A stretch of DNA of 64,000 bases from the NCBI RefSeq assembly GCF_018141425.1, contig NZ_CP058561.1, positions 1,302,001 through 1,366,000 on the forward strand. Direction: 5' to 3'. Every line of letters starts with the position of its first letter. Position 1 is the stretch's first letter. The position numbers were made by a program, and so were the translations under genes. The stretch is from Vallitalea guaymasensis (GTDB lineage: Bacteria; Bacillota; Clostridia; Lachnospirales; Vallitaleaceae). A model generated the notes under the pieces. That model was not told the DNA's origin. It ran no database searches and saw only the letters and a list, made by a program, of their open reading frames with translations. Below, in pieces: positions 11,101-19,111 of this stretch.

Positions 11101-14100
11101 CTGCACATGATAGCTCCGAGGAAAGCCTATGTGCAAAAGCATCATTGAAAGTACATCCAGAAGCATAATTGCTTTGACCTGCATTTTTAGTGAATGACAT
11201 GATTGAAGAAAAAAACATAATAAAATCCAAGTTCTCTTTCTTGAAAACTTGAACCATTCTAATGCTTATATAGAGTTTTGTTGCCAATCCTTCTCTAAAA
11301 CTATCCTCATCCATATTAGCTAGACTGCTGTCATGTAAAACAATTGCTGAATGAATTACACCATTTATACAATTATATTGTTTTTTTATCTCCTTATAAG
11401 CTTGTTCAAGCTCTGATAATTTGGTTGCATCAGCTGAAATATAATATGGTTTTTCGCCTAATTTTGCCAACCTATCAATTTTAGATTGTATTAATTCATC
11501 TTTTTCACGACGTCCTATCCATATTACTTTTGCCTGATAGTTTTTAATTACATATTCACTCCATACTTCTCCTATTCCTCCTGCTCCACCAATTACAACA
11601 TAAACTCCTCCATGCTTGTAAGCTGTAGTATCAGCAGGTATGGACTGGTGAATTGGGACTAATTTTTGTTTATACCATTCCCCATTGCGATAAGCTAAAG
11701 GATTACCCTGTGAATCTACAGGTAAGGAGAATAAATTATCAATAGGCCAATTTTGTTCATCAGCTTCCAAATCTACAAGTCTTATATTCCAGTTACTATA
11801 TTCCTTTGCCAAAGAACCTATTAATCCATGAATGGAAGCATATACAGGATTGATTTTTTCATCTTTATGAATACCCTGTGATTGTTTTGTTATAAATGTC
11901 AATCCTAGATTCTTTGTATCATAATCCAAGTTAATTAATGCTTTAATTATTCTAAATACTAGTATAGCCTCCCCATAACTTTCTCCTACTTCATCATCAG
12001 AAGCTAACTGGTTAAGTGATTCATTGGAATTAATCACTATAATATGCTCTATAAGGTCATATGACTCAACCTTATTTATAATATCATCGATATTATCAGA
12101 AGCATTAATATCCAAAACTTTTCCATTAGGATATTGTTTCATTATTTTGCTAATTACTTGCTTATTTCCACCTATAATAACAATATTGCTTTCTTTAGAT
12201 GGGAATTGTTCTTCACTACTAATGACATTCATATCCCAAGTAGGTACCATCATGGAATCTACTTCATGTTCATCATCCTTGATGATTTCTTTTTGTTCTG
12301 GTTCTTGTATCCAATAGCTTTCCTTGTCAAAGGGATAACCTGGCATAGATACTCTATAGCAAGCATTTTCTACAAACAATTTAGTCCAATTAATTTCATG
12401 GTTATTAGTATATAATCTTGCTAGAGTAGTAAGATATTCTTTATATTCATCTTTATCAATATTGGATTTATTTAATTTGTCTAAAATATAATCAGCTTCT
12501 ATAGTATTTTTAGTAACCCCATCTATTGTAGATAAATCCCTGTTTGTATTGTCAAAATAGTCCTCATCAACTTCATTATGAAGTACTTGTACTATCTTAT
12601 CTTTTAGTTCTTTTAAATCTGATGCAATAATTATGCACCTGTTGGTAAAATGTTTCCTGCCGACTAATAAAGTATATGATACATCTTGGATTGAAATATT
12701 ATCCGATTCTTTATCCAGCCATTTATTCATATATATAAGTTTCTGCCTTAAAGCTGTCTCTGTCTTAGCAGAAAAAGGAAATAGGAAAGGATGTCTTTTA
12801 GAGTTTTCCCTAATTCTTGTTTTTGCTGGTGGTTCTTCAATGATCATATGACAATTGGTTCCACTAAATCCAAAGGAACTTACTCCAGCTCTCAAAGGTA
12901 TTCCGTCTTTTCTTTCCCAATCTTTTAATTGAGTGTTAATGTAGAAAGGACTATTAACAAGGTCAATATGTTCATTAATATCTTCTACGCTTATTGTTGG
13001 AGGTATTTTCTTATATCTCATTCCCATAAGAATTTTGAATACACCTGCAATTCCTGCTGTCATTATTGTATGTCCAAAATTAGGTTTATGTGATCCGAGA
13101 ACGCAAAAATGCTTTCTATCCGTAAACATACTGAAGGCTTCATTTAATGCCTTAATTTCAATAGGATCTCCTAATTTTGTTCCTGTTCCATGAGCCTCTA
13201 CGTAACTTATAGTTTCTGGATTGATAGATGATTTTTTATAGGCTTGATATATCAAGTTTTTTTGAGACAGCATACTAGGCGCAGTAATTCCTTTTGTTCT
13301 TCCGTCTTGATTGACTGCTGAACCTTTTATTACACCATATATATTATCTCCATCATTCATTGCTTTTTCCAATGGTTTGAGGATCAAAGCACCTACCCCT
13401 TCGCCAATTACTATCCCATTAGCACCATTATCAAAGGTTTTACATTTCCCATTAGGTGATAACATACCTGTATCTGAAGCCATATAATAGAATTCTGGTG
13501 AACTTGTAACGAAAACTCCTCCTGCAAGAGCCATCTCAACTTCACCTTTATGTATACTCTCACATGCAAGATGAATTGCCATCAAAGATGATGAACACGC
13601 TGTATCCACAGCAATACTAGGGCCTTTGAGATTAAAGAAATATGATATCCTTCCTGCCAATATTGACATGTCGTTGCCTAAAAAGCATTGGGAACTGATA
13701 GATTGTTTCTGTAATGTTCTATCTTTATAATCAGATGTACGTCCACCTACAAAAACCCCAATATTCTTACCTGATATCTCATCATCTGAATATCCCCCAT
13801 CTTCAAAAGCCTTATATGCTTCTTCAATGAATAATCTTTGTTGTGGGTCCATTCTTTCTGCTTCTAGTGGAGATATGTTAAAAAACAGTGGGTCGAACTT
13901 GTCAACTTCTTTTAACATGGCTCCCCATCTTTTTCTGTTATCATTGTTTTGTAATGGATGATATTTAGAATACTTGTCCTCATCCCAATCAAAGCGTGTT
14001 ATTTCATCAATACAGCAGTCTCCTTCTTGAAGATGCTGCCAAAATTCTTCTATTGTATCTGAATCTGCAAACCTTCCTGATATACCTATTATAGCTATAT

Positions 14101-14416
14101 CTGACTTATTTATTTCACTATTTTTATCAGCTATATTGACTACTTCTTTTTCCTTATCAGTATTCATCTCATCACTGTACTCTGTGTATATATATTCTGC
14201 TAATTCTTTAACACCTCTATAATCAAATACAACATCAATTCCTACATCAATGTTAAACTCCTGATTAATATTTTCAATTAAATCTACACTTAAAACAGAA
14301 TTGATGCCTAAATCTAAGAAACTATTATGTAAGACCAATGATTCATCTATATCATCTTTTATCTCTAAAATAATATTTTTAATTTTACTTTCTATCGTCT
14401 TTAATCTAACCGCCAA
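2123..14416 (-). CDS. Trans-AT modular polyketide synthase, ACP / KS-KR-MT-ACP / KS-DH-KR-ACP / KS-ACP
   Basis: A 4,097-residue PKS without integral AT domains. Domains in order with approximate residues: ACP1 (Ser40); KS1 106-535 (Cys274); KR1 760-1110 (GGAGGIG at 943); C-methyltransferase 1180-1510 (EIGAGTGG at 1386); ACP2 (Ser1643); KS2 1722-2150 (Cys1891); DH 2333-2620 (His2363, DSALQ later); KR2 2655-3020 (GGAGGLG at 2848); ACP3 (Ser3164); KS3 3280-3730 (Cys3461); ACP4 (Ser4055). All three KS domains keep Cys and both His motifs, so all look condensing. Predicted chemistry is alpha-methyl beta-hydroxy, then an alkene, then a beta-keto group. ACP4 has Trp4061, the signature of a beta-branch acceptor. 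Both KRs carry an Asp near the position used to predict D-hydroxyl products. The start is TTG after an AAGGGG site; the next in-frame Met would delete ACP1. The assembly line should continue left of the window, because no thioesterase domain is present. Confidence 0.95.
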   Translation of the reverse strand: MAVRLKTIESKIKNIILEIKDDIDESLVLHNSFLDLGINSVLSVDLIENINQEFNIDVGIDVVFDYRGVKELAEYIYTEYSDEMNTDKEKEVVNIADKNSEINKSDIAIIGISGRFADSDTIEEFWQHLQEGDCCIDEITRFDWDEDKYSKYHPLQNNDNRKRWGAMLKEVDKFDPLFFNISPLEAERMDPQQRLFIEEAYKAFEDGGYSDDEISGKNIGVFVGGRTSDYKDRTLQKQSISSQCFLGNDMSILAGRISYFFNLKGPSIAVDTACSSSLMAIHLACESIHKGEVEMALAGGVFVTSSPEFYYMASDTGMLSPNGKCKTFDNGANGIVIGEGVGALILKPLEKAMNDGDNIYGVIKGSAVNQDGRTKGITAPSMLSQKNLIYQAYKKSSINPETISYVEAHGTGTKLGDPIEIKALNEAFSMFTDRKHFCVLGSHKPNFGHTIMTAGIAGVFKILMGMRYKKIPPTISVEDINEHIDLVNSPFYINTQLKDWERKDGIPLRAGVSSFGFSGTNCHMIIEEPPAKTRIRENSKRHPFLFPFSAKTETALRQKLIYMNKWLDKESDNISIQDVSYTLLVGRKHFTNRCIIIASDLKELKDKIVQVLHNEVDEDYFDNTNRDLSTIDGVTKNTIEADYILDKLNKSNIDKDEYKEYLTTLARLYTNNHEINWTKLFVENACYRVSMPGYPFDKESYWIQEPEQKEIIKDDEHEVDSMMVPTWDMNVISSEEQFPSKESNIVIIGGNKQVISKIMKQYPNGKVLDINASDNIDDIINKVESYDLIEHIIVINSNESLNQLASDDEVGESYGEAILVFRIIKALINLDYDTKNLGLTFITKQSQGIHKDEKINPVYASIHGLIGSLAKEYSNWNIRLVDLEADEQNWPIDNLFSLPVDSQGNPLAYRNGEWYKQKLVPIHQSIPADTTAYKHGGVYVVIGGAGGIGEVWSEYVIKNYQAKVIWIGRREKDELIQSKIDRLAKLGEKPYYISADATKLSELEQAYKEIKKQYNCINGVIHSAIVLHDSSLANMDEDSFREGLATKLYISIRMVQVFKKENLDFIMFFSSIMSFTKNAGQSNYASGCTFNDAFAHRLSSELSCAVKVINWGYWGSVGIVASEKYRDRMAQLGYASIEPEEAMKTLELVLTSKFNQIVYMKTLQSFELDAVNKNKVMNVFPPRMDSIVEKLQSSITEPEINISDVISDRNQQMDSLNELLYRLLWKSFKDLGLLNHTVLDITEMKKKINLPSMYDRWFEESISLLAHYDCLSYDGHKHIVINQKKQHHDNVWDEWENKKSIWLNDRDMKSMVILAEAALAELPRILTGQISATDVIFPDSSIKLVEGIYKNNTVADYYNEMIGNLVVDYIENRRKSEQGVRIRIIEIGAGTGGTTSVVLKKLEAYERYIEEYCYTDISKLFLINAGERFSDYPYLKYEIFNIEQPIALQNINEDTYDIVIGTNVFHATKNIRHSLRNAKAALKTNGVIMLNEINNHNIFNHLTFGLLDGWWRYEDKPLRIKGCPNLSGENWKRILEWEGYRLVTFEPYNMNELGQQIIIAESDGIVLQQLENTSKVQQEKNTINQYKTVNANYNTPSIKGDFTNQMILDHVKETITDNLSKLLKIDINRIDKGQSFADYGLDSITGIHLIQSINQELKTELKTTNIFDYSSVNRLAGYIVEKYKDILNKHYGSSEIIYDDTDITSNNIISTNNVSKDIKVENSTVKTHKQHEIAIIGMSGQFPKSKSVEELWEHLVKGEDLVEEVTRWDLSKYYEQEEEYCNHGGFLEDIDYFDPLFFNISGVEATYMDTQQRLFLEECWNALEDAGYVGESIQGRTCGVFAGYHGGDYPKLFGNNPPPQSMWGNAGSMVSSRIAYYLDLQGPAITVDTACSSSLVAIHLACQNLRMGETEMALAGGVFVQSTPDYYLNGNRAGMLSIKGRCHTFDESADGFIWGEGAGALVLKRLEDAVNDGDHIYGVIKGSGINQDGKTNGITAPSSKSQERLERYVYDTFNINPEDIQMIEAHGTGTILGDPIEYEALTNAFRNYTDKTKYCSIGSIKTNMGHASAASGVAGLIKILMSLKYKQIPPSLHYKQGNSKINFDDSPFFVNRELSDWKVDEDSKCCAAISAFGFSGTNAHVVIEEAPEKTKRHNDNPGYLIVLSARTFQQLQEQVKQLIIHCEQTQKLDLGNISYTLLMGRKHFNYRLAYVARNKTELINQLGKWLEKGQGLQIFVGQKEKSILQPLLKQYGNECVESCKDSNANEYLEKLSVLANMFIQGYKLDFGKLFDNQYQRISLPTYPFNKEKYWVPEKDNCEVQPIKEINQDRKTKLHPLLHENTSDFWEQRFSSTFTGQEFFLDHHRVGSNKILPGVAYLEMVRAAVSQAANVTDELIKIKNVVWIQPVIVDDDPVNINIRLYPKDDGEISYEIYSKTSDDIKGDEELELIHSQGTVVISNDKETRNININRLQETCDKDILSSDHCYEIFSSVGMNYKAGHKGIHKVYVGNNEVLAKLVLPSVIQNTCDQYILHPCMMDSALQASIGLMIEDNEKKLTLPFTLEEVMIHNSCTKYMWAYLRNSEKSNLEDSVKKIDIDLCDENGKVCVSMKGYTYRTIKEEKGNIIETENKVETLMFQPIWEEAECGSQEEIVSYDNHIVMLCGFDEISTNSVENKIEGVKCINLELQESIEEIEGIEGSKASQGTHIENIPIQESYTKCMLSAFNIIKRTISNQTKEHQDNKKQNNKQNTLIQIITKNNRQKQLFAGLSGLLKTAEIESTRLTGQMIQIETDDEEDIINIIKENSKYPENKQISYQNGKRYVKRWEELSEVEYSQDTYLKQDGVYLITGGAGGLGLLFAEDIIKKAKGSKIILAGRSPLNNEKKARLEKTRKTIKTSNIQYKQVDVTDKDMIDKLIKEIKEEYGRLDGIIHSAGIIKDNYIIKKTEEEIKQVMQPKVTGLINLDLLTKDIPLDFFILFSSISGVLGNLGQADYAAANAYMDAYAAYRNQLVEEGYRKGHTLAINWPMWKNGGMKIDEETEKMMEKNMGMTAMENRTGIEAFYKGLALDKDQVMVIEGNSEKIRQKINTQMKIPIPTTKIMNEEPNRILDIKDSRKTSNTNDGSIELDSITNKIQTILKQMVSNLLQVKVEDIDTDTKLNEYGFDSITFTKFANNLNQKYNLELTPTIFFEYSTIYDFTQYMMKDYRSILIEQLGEAATTTEKTKQEGLEKLKEKPQEKQLTSQELASQLDIKGIKSMNHNNKKRFINRKTEQVSLVAQKSEIKQEITKEEKDTIVIVGISGIFPMANNVEEFWNNLEREKDCITEIPKERWDWKAYYGDPKKEKNKTNIKWGGFIDGIDEFDPMFFSISPKEAMLMDPQQRLLMMYVWKVIEDAGYSAMKLSGTKTGIFVGTGSTGYNQLISKADVPIEGYTSTGTVPSIGPNRMSYYLDIHGPSEPIETACSSSLVAIHRAVIAIQNGSCDMGIAGGVNTILTPDAHIGFSKAGMLSEDGRCKTFSDKANGYARGEGAGMIMLKRLKDAEEAGDHIYGIIKGTAENHGGRANSLTAPNPKAQAELIKTAYEKAGINPRTVTYIEAHGTGTELGDPIEINGLKAAFEEMYEASKNNQIEDSRCGIGSVKTNIGHLELAAGIAGVIKVLLQIKHKTLVKSLHCETINPYIKLEGSPFYIVNKAEEWKTLKDEKGVEIPRRAGISSFGFGGVNAHVLIEEYKPKQKEKIQKNIEIQEMIILSAKTKEQLKERAKQLLHTIKTEQMTDNDLQKIAYTLQVGREPMEERLGVIVKTLDELKERLNDYIEGKESVPELFTGESKRNKETLAILAKDEEIQEAIEKWIKKKKYTKLLDLWTKGLYVDWDALYRDDRPEKISLPTYPFAKKSCWVPRNIVEYNIESTIESTIEPTIELNNANDNKEISISNATKEKPRSISLVPLNDKPKINNMNVICQCDDKELSKEKLSIDKILQDFSYGSLDIEQADKLLHKMDIDKKTEIDTHIENEVDENIKDNTLQESIIKSLTQILYIDENDIDIDDRFIDMGMDSITGVEWIQTINKQYGLSIKITKIYDYPSVREFAKYIKKVIND

Positions 14417-14433
14417 TATCAGTAGCCCCTTTC

Positions 14434-15258
14434 TTACATTTTTTCACCTACCGCCATGTATAACTGACGGATAATAGAGTGATTCTCATTTTTTAACATA
14501 TTCCTCCACCCCACAGAAACTTTTGCGAGTTTTTTACTGGACAAAAATCCATCCTGCACCAGTTTTACTGGAATTCCTATTCCTTCAGATTTGAAAAACA
14601 AGTCTTCTCCTACTACTTCACTATGAGCATTGATACTCTCAAAATATATATTGGAAAATCCTCCTTTTTTAAGTATATAAGGTAATTCTCGTCCAATCTT
14701 TGGATTACCTCCTTCTGCATAACGTGAACTACAATATGCTTCGTATAAATCTCTTAATTCTGGAATGTGAGGATAAGTCATAATATGCATTTCAAAATCG
14801 TTATCAACGAATATAGCCTTACCACCAGGTTTCAATACTCTATAGATTTCCTTGACAGCATTTACTGGATCTGGTAGATGTTCTAGTAGTAATCGTATAA
14901 TTGCAATATCAAATTTATTATCTGGTAATTCTGTATTCATTATTGACTTATTTATAATATCAAAGTTTTCATATCCAGCTTCTGATAAGTATTTTCCTGA
15001 ATAGTCCACAAATAAAGGTTCCCTTTCAACTAATGTTATTTGTACATTAGGGAAACTTTGTAGTATTTTTTCAGTTACAAACCCAGGTCCTGACCCTATC
15101 TCAACTATAGACTTACCATCTTCCAGACCATATTCTATATAATGTTTAAATTCATTATCCCAAAATAATTCTACCTGACCCTTAAGGCGATTTATCTCAT
15201 TTTCAATACTTGCGGAAATAGTATTAACTTGATATGAGCCTTGTTGTTCCATAGTCAT
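14434..15258 (-). CDS. SAM-dependent class I methyltransferase, PKS tailoring
   Basis: A 274-residue UbiE-like class I methyltransferase. The SAM-binding motif I is EIGSGPGF in the first third, followed by an acidic residue at the end of strand 2 (LVEREP) and a typical LKPGGKA post-motif. Between the hydrolase and the PKS genes it is most likely a tailoring O- or C-methyltransferase for the polyketide; the acceptor cannot be told. I chose ATG at 15258, which has an AGGA site about nine bases upstream and overlaps the upstream gene by 35 nt. An ATG six bases later is possible. A longer reading frame from 15291 has no ribosome site. Confidence 0.85.
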   Translation of the reverse strand: MTMEQQGSYQVNTISASIENEINRLKGQVELFWDNEFKHYIEYGLEDGKSIVEIGSGPGFVTEKILQSFPNVQITLVEREPLFVDYSGKYLSEAGYENFDIINKSIMNTELPDNKFDIAIIRLLLEHLPDPVNAVKEIYRVLKPGGKAIFVDNDFEMHIMTYPHIPELRDLYEAYCSSRYAEGGNPKIGRELPYILKKGGFSNIYFESINAHSEVVGEDLFFKSEGIGIPVKLVQDGFLSSKKLAKVSVGWRNMLKNENHSIIRQLYMAVGEKM

Positions 15259-16039
15259 CCACAATCCTTTCTTCTTTTTTAGTATTAACACTTATTAAAA
15301 ATTGATAAATATGCTCAGCAGCTGTAATCCAATGTGTGTCCAGCATCATATCATGATTGACGTTATCTAAAATAACAGGTTCAACTCCATAAAACTTAGC
15401 TGTATCCATTACTGATTTTATGGATACACATTTGTCTTTTGTTGAACCTAGTACCATTAGTTTCATATTTGAATTTTTTAGTGACCTGGGAACGATTCTC
15501 CTTAATAATCTTTTTATGACTTTATTTGATTCAGGCTGTAATTCTTTTATATATCTATCTCTTTTATCTTTGTCCAAGTCATCAGAGAAAAATAATTTAT
15601 CCTGTCCTTCTCTTTCACATTTTGGTGCTTTCAAGTTCTTGAAGATACCTCTTATCAATTCACCAGCTATACCATTAGGAGGAGCGGATGACATTAATAC
15701 TGCACCTTCAACTCTTTCTGAATATGATTGTAATACTTTCTGTACAACAGCGCCTCCCATAGAATGTCCAATTAAAATAGGCTTTTTCTCAATATGATTC
15801 ATCATCATCACTACATCTTCCACATAATCATCCAGTGTAAATGAATTAATTTTTTCATGACCTTCACTATTTCCATGTCCCCGAAAACTAAGAGCATATG
15901 CTGGATATCCTTTTTCAGAGAAATAAGGAAGGAAATTTTCCCTGTAGCACCATGCTCCATGATATGCTCCATGTATAAAAATTAGAGGTGTCAGGTCATT
16001 ATTCACCTCTTTGGTTTCTTTCAATATCTCATATTGCAA
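15224..16039 (-). CDS. Alpha/beta hydrolase in the PKS operon
   Basis: A 271-residue alpha/beta hydrolase fold protein. The nucleophile elbow is GHSMGG with Ser93, an HG oxyanion motif lies at FIHGAYHG, and the likely acid and base are in STKDKCVS and VNHDMML. The family includes lipases and thioesterases. In this operon it could release, edit or modify the polyketide, but it is not a canonical type II thioesterase and the role is inferred from position only. The reading frame has no ATG near its start. TTG at 16039, about 11 nt after GAGAGG, is the best candidate. It overlaps the following methyltransferase gene. Confidence 0.8.
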   Translation of the reverse strand: MQYEILKETKEVNNDLTPLIFIHGAYHGAWCYRENFLPYFSEKGYPAYALSFRGHGNSEGHEKINSFTLDDYVEDVVMMMNHIEKKPILIGHSMGGAVVQKVLQSYSERVEGAVLMSSAPPNGIAGELIRGIFKNLKAPKCEREGQDKLFFSDDLDKDKRDRYIKELQPESNKVIKRLLRRIVPRSLKNSNMKLMVLGSTKDKCVSIKSVMDTAKFYGVEPVILDNVNHDMMLDTHWITAAEHIYQFLISVNTKKEERIVDDYGTTRLISS

Positions 16040-16100
16040 AATTTGTCCATCCTCTCATCAAAATTCTTGAAATGGTTAAATGTTCAAAGTATATAAATTA

Positions 16101-18320
16101 TTAATTACTAGAAATTTTACTGATTCGCTTATTGAAATAATCAGCAGTCTCTTTCATAATTTTTTCACCTATTTCATCTACGTGGCGATTTCTCCAATTT
16201 TCTATCTCTGTTCCTTTAATCCATTGATTGAATGCTCCCAGTGCTGGTCCACAGTTTATTTGATAATCCACTTTACAGTCTTCACAACCCTTAAGTGCCA
16301 TTTGGGTACTATGGCCAAAATACCACTTGAATATTAAAGCCATCTTATGTTTTTTATTTTCTTCAGCTTTCTTAATCTCCTTAGGTGGATAATAATTTTT
16401 TACTTCTTTGAAAACATCTGCAAAACTCATTCTGAAATATTTTTCTTGAATCTGTTTCTTGAGTTTTTCATCTATCTCTTCAATAGAATTATATTGTTGA
16501 TATATACTATAGAGTTTATTAGCCCTTGCAGGAAAGAATAATCCTTTTCTCAATACTTGAACTTTTGCACCTATCTCAAACATGTCCCCTGCTGGTACAT
16601 AAGCAGTATCCTGAACATTAGCTTGTTGTAACAGGTCTTTTGCTGAGTCACTGATATCAGCTTCAACAGAACATTGATTAATAGAACCTGTGACAATAAA
16701 ATCTGCTCCTAACATAAAAGCTGCCGCCGATGCTTCAGATGTTCCTATTCCTCCTGCTGCTCCAACATGGATTTTATTATCATATGAATACTTTTTCATC
16801 ATATCATCCCGTAATTTAATCATGGCTGGTATCAACGCACATGGATTCCCTCCATCTGTATGTCCTCCTGAATCACTCTCGACACAAATATCATCTGCTA
16901 CAGGAACATTTTTTAGATATTCAGCTTCTTTTAGAGTTATTTTATCTTCTTTTAATAGTTTGGATATAATGAAGTCAGATGCTGGACTCATAAATCCCTC
17001 CGCTACTTCTGGTCGTGATATTTTTGCTATGATTTTGTTATTTGTGATTAATTTACCTTGATTATCTTTTCTTATCCCTTTTGCTTTATACCGAATTAAG
17101 GAAGGGGTTACATTTAGGAATGCAGCTGCTTCAATTACCTTTATGTCATTTTCCAAAAATAAATCTATCAATCTTTCTTCTTGTTCTGCGTTATTGAAAT
17201 TATGGACTATATTCATACCATATGCTTGTCCATTGGATAATTCTCTTTTAATATATGTAATATCCTGTTTAATCTTATTATGCTTCATACCTCCAGTTCC
17301 TAGGAAACCCATCATGCCCGCTTTTCCCATCTTAACAACTAATTCTTTTGAAGCTATACCTCTATACATGCCTCCAGCTATATAAGCATATTTTAAACTA
17401 TAATTATCTTTGAATTCTTTGCTTCCCAAAGAGTAAGGGGTTACCAAGTCTTCCTCTATAATTAATGGTTCTGCTTCTCTTTGGATTCTTCTAATCATAT
17501 TCTGTAGTACTTTTCCTGGTCCAATTTCTTTAAAATCCATTTCTCCACATCCCATTAAGTAACGTATGCTTTCTGTCCATTTCACTGGACTATCAATTTG
17601 AGATGCTAAAGTCACCTTTATTTCATCCTGTTTATAGGGACGTGCTTTAACATTAGATATAACTGGAATTTTAATTGGATTCAATTTTACAGAATTTAGA
17701 TGTCTTTCAAATTGTTCTTTTGCTTTACTCATATACTGGGAATGGAACGCCCCACTAACTTTTAGAGGTGCATATAATCTTAACTTTGGTACTTTTTCAA
17801 ATATAGGTTGTGCTAAATCAATTTCTTCTTCAGGACCAGAAATTACAATTTGAGTTGGTGTATTGTAATTAGCTATATTAATAGATTCTAATCCATTATT
17901 CTTCAGTTCATTAATGATCTCCTGTTCACTTAGACCGATAATAGCAGCCATCTTACCGCCTTGTGCCTGACTCATAAGTCTACCACGCTCTTTTACAAGT
18001 TCTAATCCTGTAGCAAAATCATATACTCCCGCAGCAAATAAAGCATTATATTCTCCTAGGCTATGTCCTGCAACGTAATCAGGTTTCCTACCTGTATCTT
18101 TTATGGTTTTTAGATAACTTAAAGCATTAACTACATATAAAGCTGGTTGAGTATATTGGGTCTGACCTAATTGTGAATAAGGATCTTGTAAACAAAGTTC
18201 TTTGATTGAATACCCTAAAATCTTATCTGCCTCCATAGTTAATTCTACAAATTCATCAAAAAGAGTACTTCCCATTCCTATCTCCTGAGAACCTTGTCCT
18301 GGAAAAACATATGTTAACAT
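16101..18320 (-). CDS. Trans-acting acyltransferase-enoylreductase fusion (PksE/PfaD type)
   Basis: A 739-residue didomain. Residues 1-290 form a malonyl-type AT, with Ser87 in GHSLGE, Arg112 at the site that binds the malonyl carboxylate, and a GAFH motif. Residues 310-739 form a flavin-dependent enoylreductase of the PfaD/nitronate monooxygenase family (AGGMYRG, FLGTGGMK, AAGGIGT). In trans-AT clusters such as bacillaene, this fusion loads malonyl units onto modules and reduces double bonds in trans. No PKS domain in the window encodes an AT or ER, so this protein probably serves all modules. ATG has a TAGGAGG site seven bases upstream. It is preceded by a 218-bp leader after loaP holding two hairpins. 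Confidence 0.95.
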   Translation of the reverse strand: MLTYVFPGQGSQEIGMGSTLFDEFVELTMEADKILGYSIKELCLQDPYSQLGQTQYTQPALYVVNALSYLKTIKDTGRKPDYVAGHSLGEYNALFAAGVYDFATGLELVKERGRLMSQAQGGKMAAIIGLSEQEIINELKNNGLESINIANYNTPTQIVISGPEEEIDLAQPIFEKVPKLRLYAPLKVSGAFHSQYMSKAKEQFERHLNSVKLNPIKIPVISNVKARPYKQDEIKVTLASQIDSPVKWTESIRYLMGCGEMDFKEIGPGKVLQNMIRRIQREAEPLIIEEDLVTPYSLGSKEFKDNYSLKYAYIAGGMYRGIASKELVVKMGKAGMMGFLGTGGMKHNKIKQDITYIKRELSNGQAYGMNIVHNFNNAEQEERLIDLFLENDIKVIEAAAFLNVTPSLIRYKAKGIRKDNQGKLITNNKIIAKISRPEVAEGFMSPASDFIISKLLKEDKITLKEAEYLKNVPVADDICVESDSGGHTDGGNPCALIPAMIKLRDDMMKKYSYDNKIHVGAAGGIGTSEASAAAFMLGADFIVTGSINQCSVEADISDSAKDLLQQANVQDTAYVPAGDMFEIGAKVQVLRKGLFFPARANKLYSIYQQYNSIEEIDEKLKKQIQEKYFRMSFADVFKEVKNYYPPKEIKKAEENKKHKMALIFKWYFGHSTQMALKGCEDCKVDYQINCGPALGAFNQWIKGTEIENWRNRHVDEIGEKIMKETADYFNKRISKISSN

Positions 18321-18443
18321 TCTTCTACCTCCTAATTGATTTCATTAAAAAAAGACTTTTGTTTGCAATCCAAAAATCTTTATCATTACATTTTTTATAT
18401 TTTATTGTAACAAATCTTACTTAAGACATAGCTTCGCCCTTTC

Positions 18444-18470
18444 ACACCTCAATTAGTGCTAACTAAGTGT
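18444..18470 (-). other. RNA hairpin candidate in the AT-ER leader
   Basis: Read on the minus strand, a 5-bp TTAGT/ACTAA stem with a 4-nt loop is flanked by an ACAC/GTGT helix with a one-sided 5-nt bulge. It has no T-run, so it is not a terminator. It lies between loaP and the AT-ER gene, where a cis target for the antiterminator would be expected. Confidence 0.35.
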
Positions 18471-18490
18471 TCAAAGTATGTCATCCTCCT

Positions 18491-18518
18491 TTAATAACGC
18501 GACTCTAGCGACGATTAA
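18491..18518 (-). other. RNA hairpin candidate, possible LoaP target
   Basis: The transcript can fold into an outer TTAAT/ATTAA helix, an inner CG-U-CG/CGCG helix with one bulged base, and a 7-nt loop CTAGAGT. It ends just before an AAGGAGG sequence that has no properly spaced start codon. LoaP proteins bind a hairpin in the 5' leader of their target operon; whether this is that hairpin is inference. Confidence 0.4.
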
Positions 18519-18538
18519 TAAATTTTGGAATTTGCTTA

Positions 18539-19111
18539 CTAACATTCTAAAGCTGTTATATTATTAATAGGGAAACCTTCTCTACTTTTACTTAAAATCT
18601 CCAATGAAACATACACATTCCTGATTTGTCCCATAAATTGGAGTTCTATCAATGCCCGTCTTTTATGTCTATCAATTCTTTTGATTCTACTTTCCCTTCC
18701 TTTTAGAGGACCTGAATTAATAATAATCTGATCTCCCTTAATCAAACCTAATGATTGTTCTACAATATAATCTTTGTTACATAAGCTTAATATAAAATTA
18801 CTTTCTTGTTCATTCAATGCCATGCAATCTGGTTCTTGTTTACCAAGTAGATTTATAAACCATTTAATATATTTTGTGGTCATTATTGCTTCTGTTATAA
18901 AACTTTCTGCATCCATTAATGTTCTAACAATAACATAACCTGCAAACATGGGTTTCAATTCTTTATGAGTGTTTTTTGATTTTTTATAGATAACTTCTAT
19001 TTTAGGAATGAATGCTACTGTATTTATGTCATTCATCATCTTATTTAAAAAATCACAGGCCATCTGTTCTTTTCCTGTTTGTACAAAAAAAACAAAATAA
19101 TTAATTGTCAC
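18539..19111 (-). CDS. loaP: LoaP-type NusG paralogue, operon-specific transcription antiterminator
   Basis: A 190-residue protein with an N-terminal NGN domain (FFVQTGKE near the start, then a MFAGYVIV strand) and a C-terminal KOW domain (KGDQIIINSGPLKGRES). LoaP proteins are specialised NusG paralogues found beside long biosynthetic operons in Firmicutes; they let RNA polymerase read through intrinsic terminators. GTG at 19111 is preferred: it has AGGAGGT six bases upstream, while the upstream in-frame ATG at 19171 would lie almost at the predicted transcription start. It has its own consensus promoter inside the PKS locus, so it can be made before the downstream genes. Housekeeping NusG is excluded by context and divergence, not by a search. 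Confidence 0.85.
   Translation of the reverse strand: MTINYFVFFVQTGKEQMACDFLNKMMNDINTVAFIPKIEVIYKKSKNTHKELKPMFAGYVIVRTLMDAESFITEAIMTTKYIKWFINLLGKQEPDCMALNEQESNFILSLCNKDYIVEQSLGLIKGDQIIINSGPLKGRESRIKRIDRHKRRALIELQFMGQIRNVYVSLEILSKSREGFPINNITALEC

Noticed and set aside
18445-18482. 11-codon frame (MTYFEHLVSTN) in the leader between loaP and the AT-ER gene
   Set aside because: The ATG directly abuts AGGAGG with no spacing, so ribosomes could not initiate there; better read as part of the structured leader.
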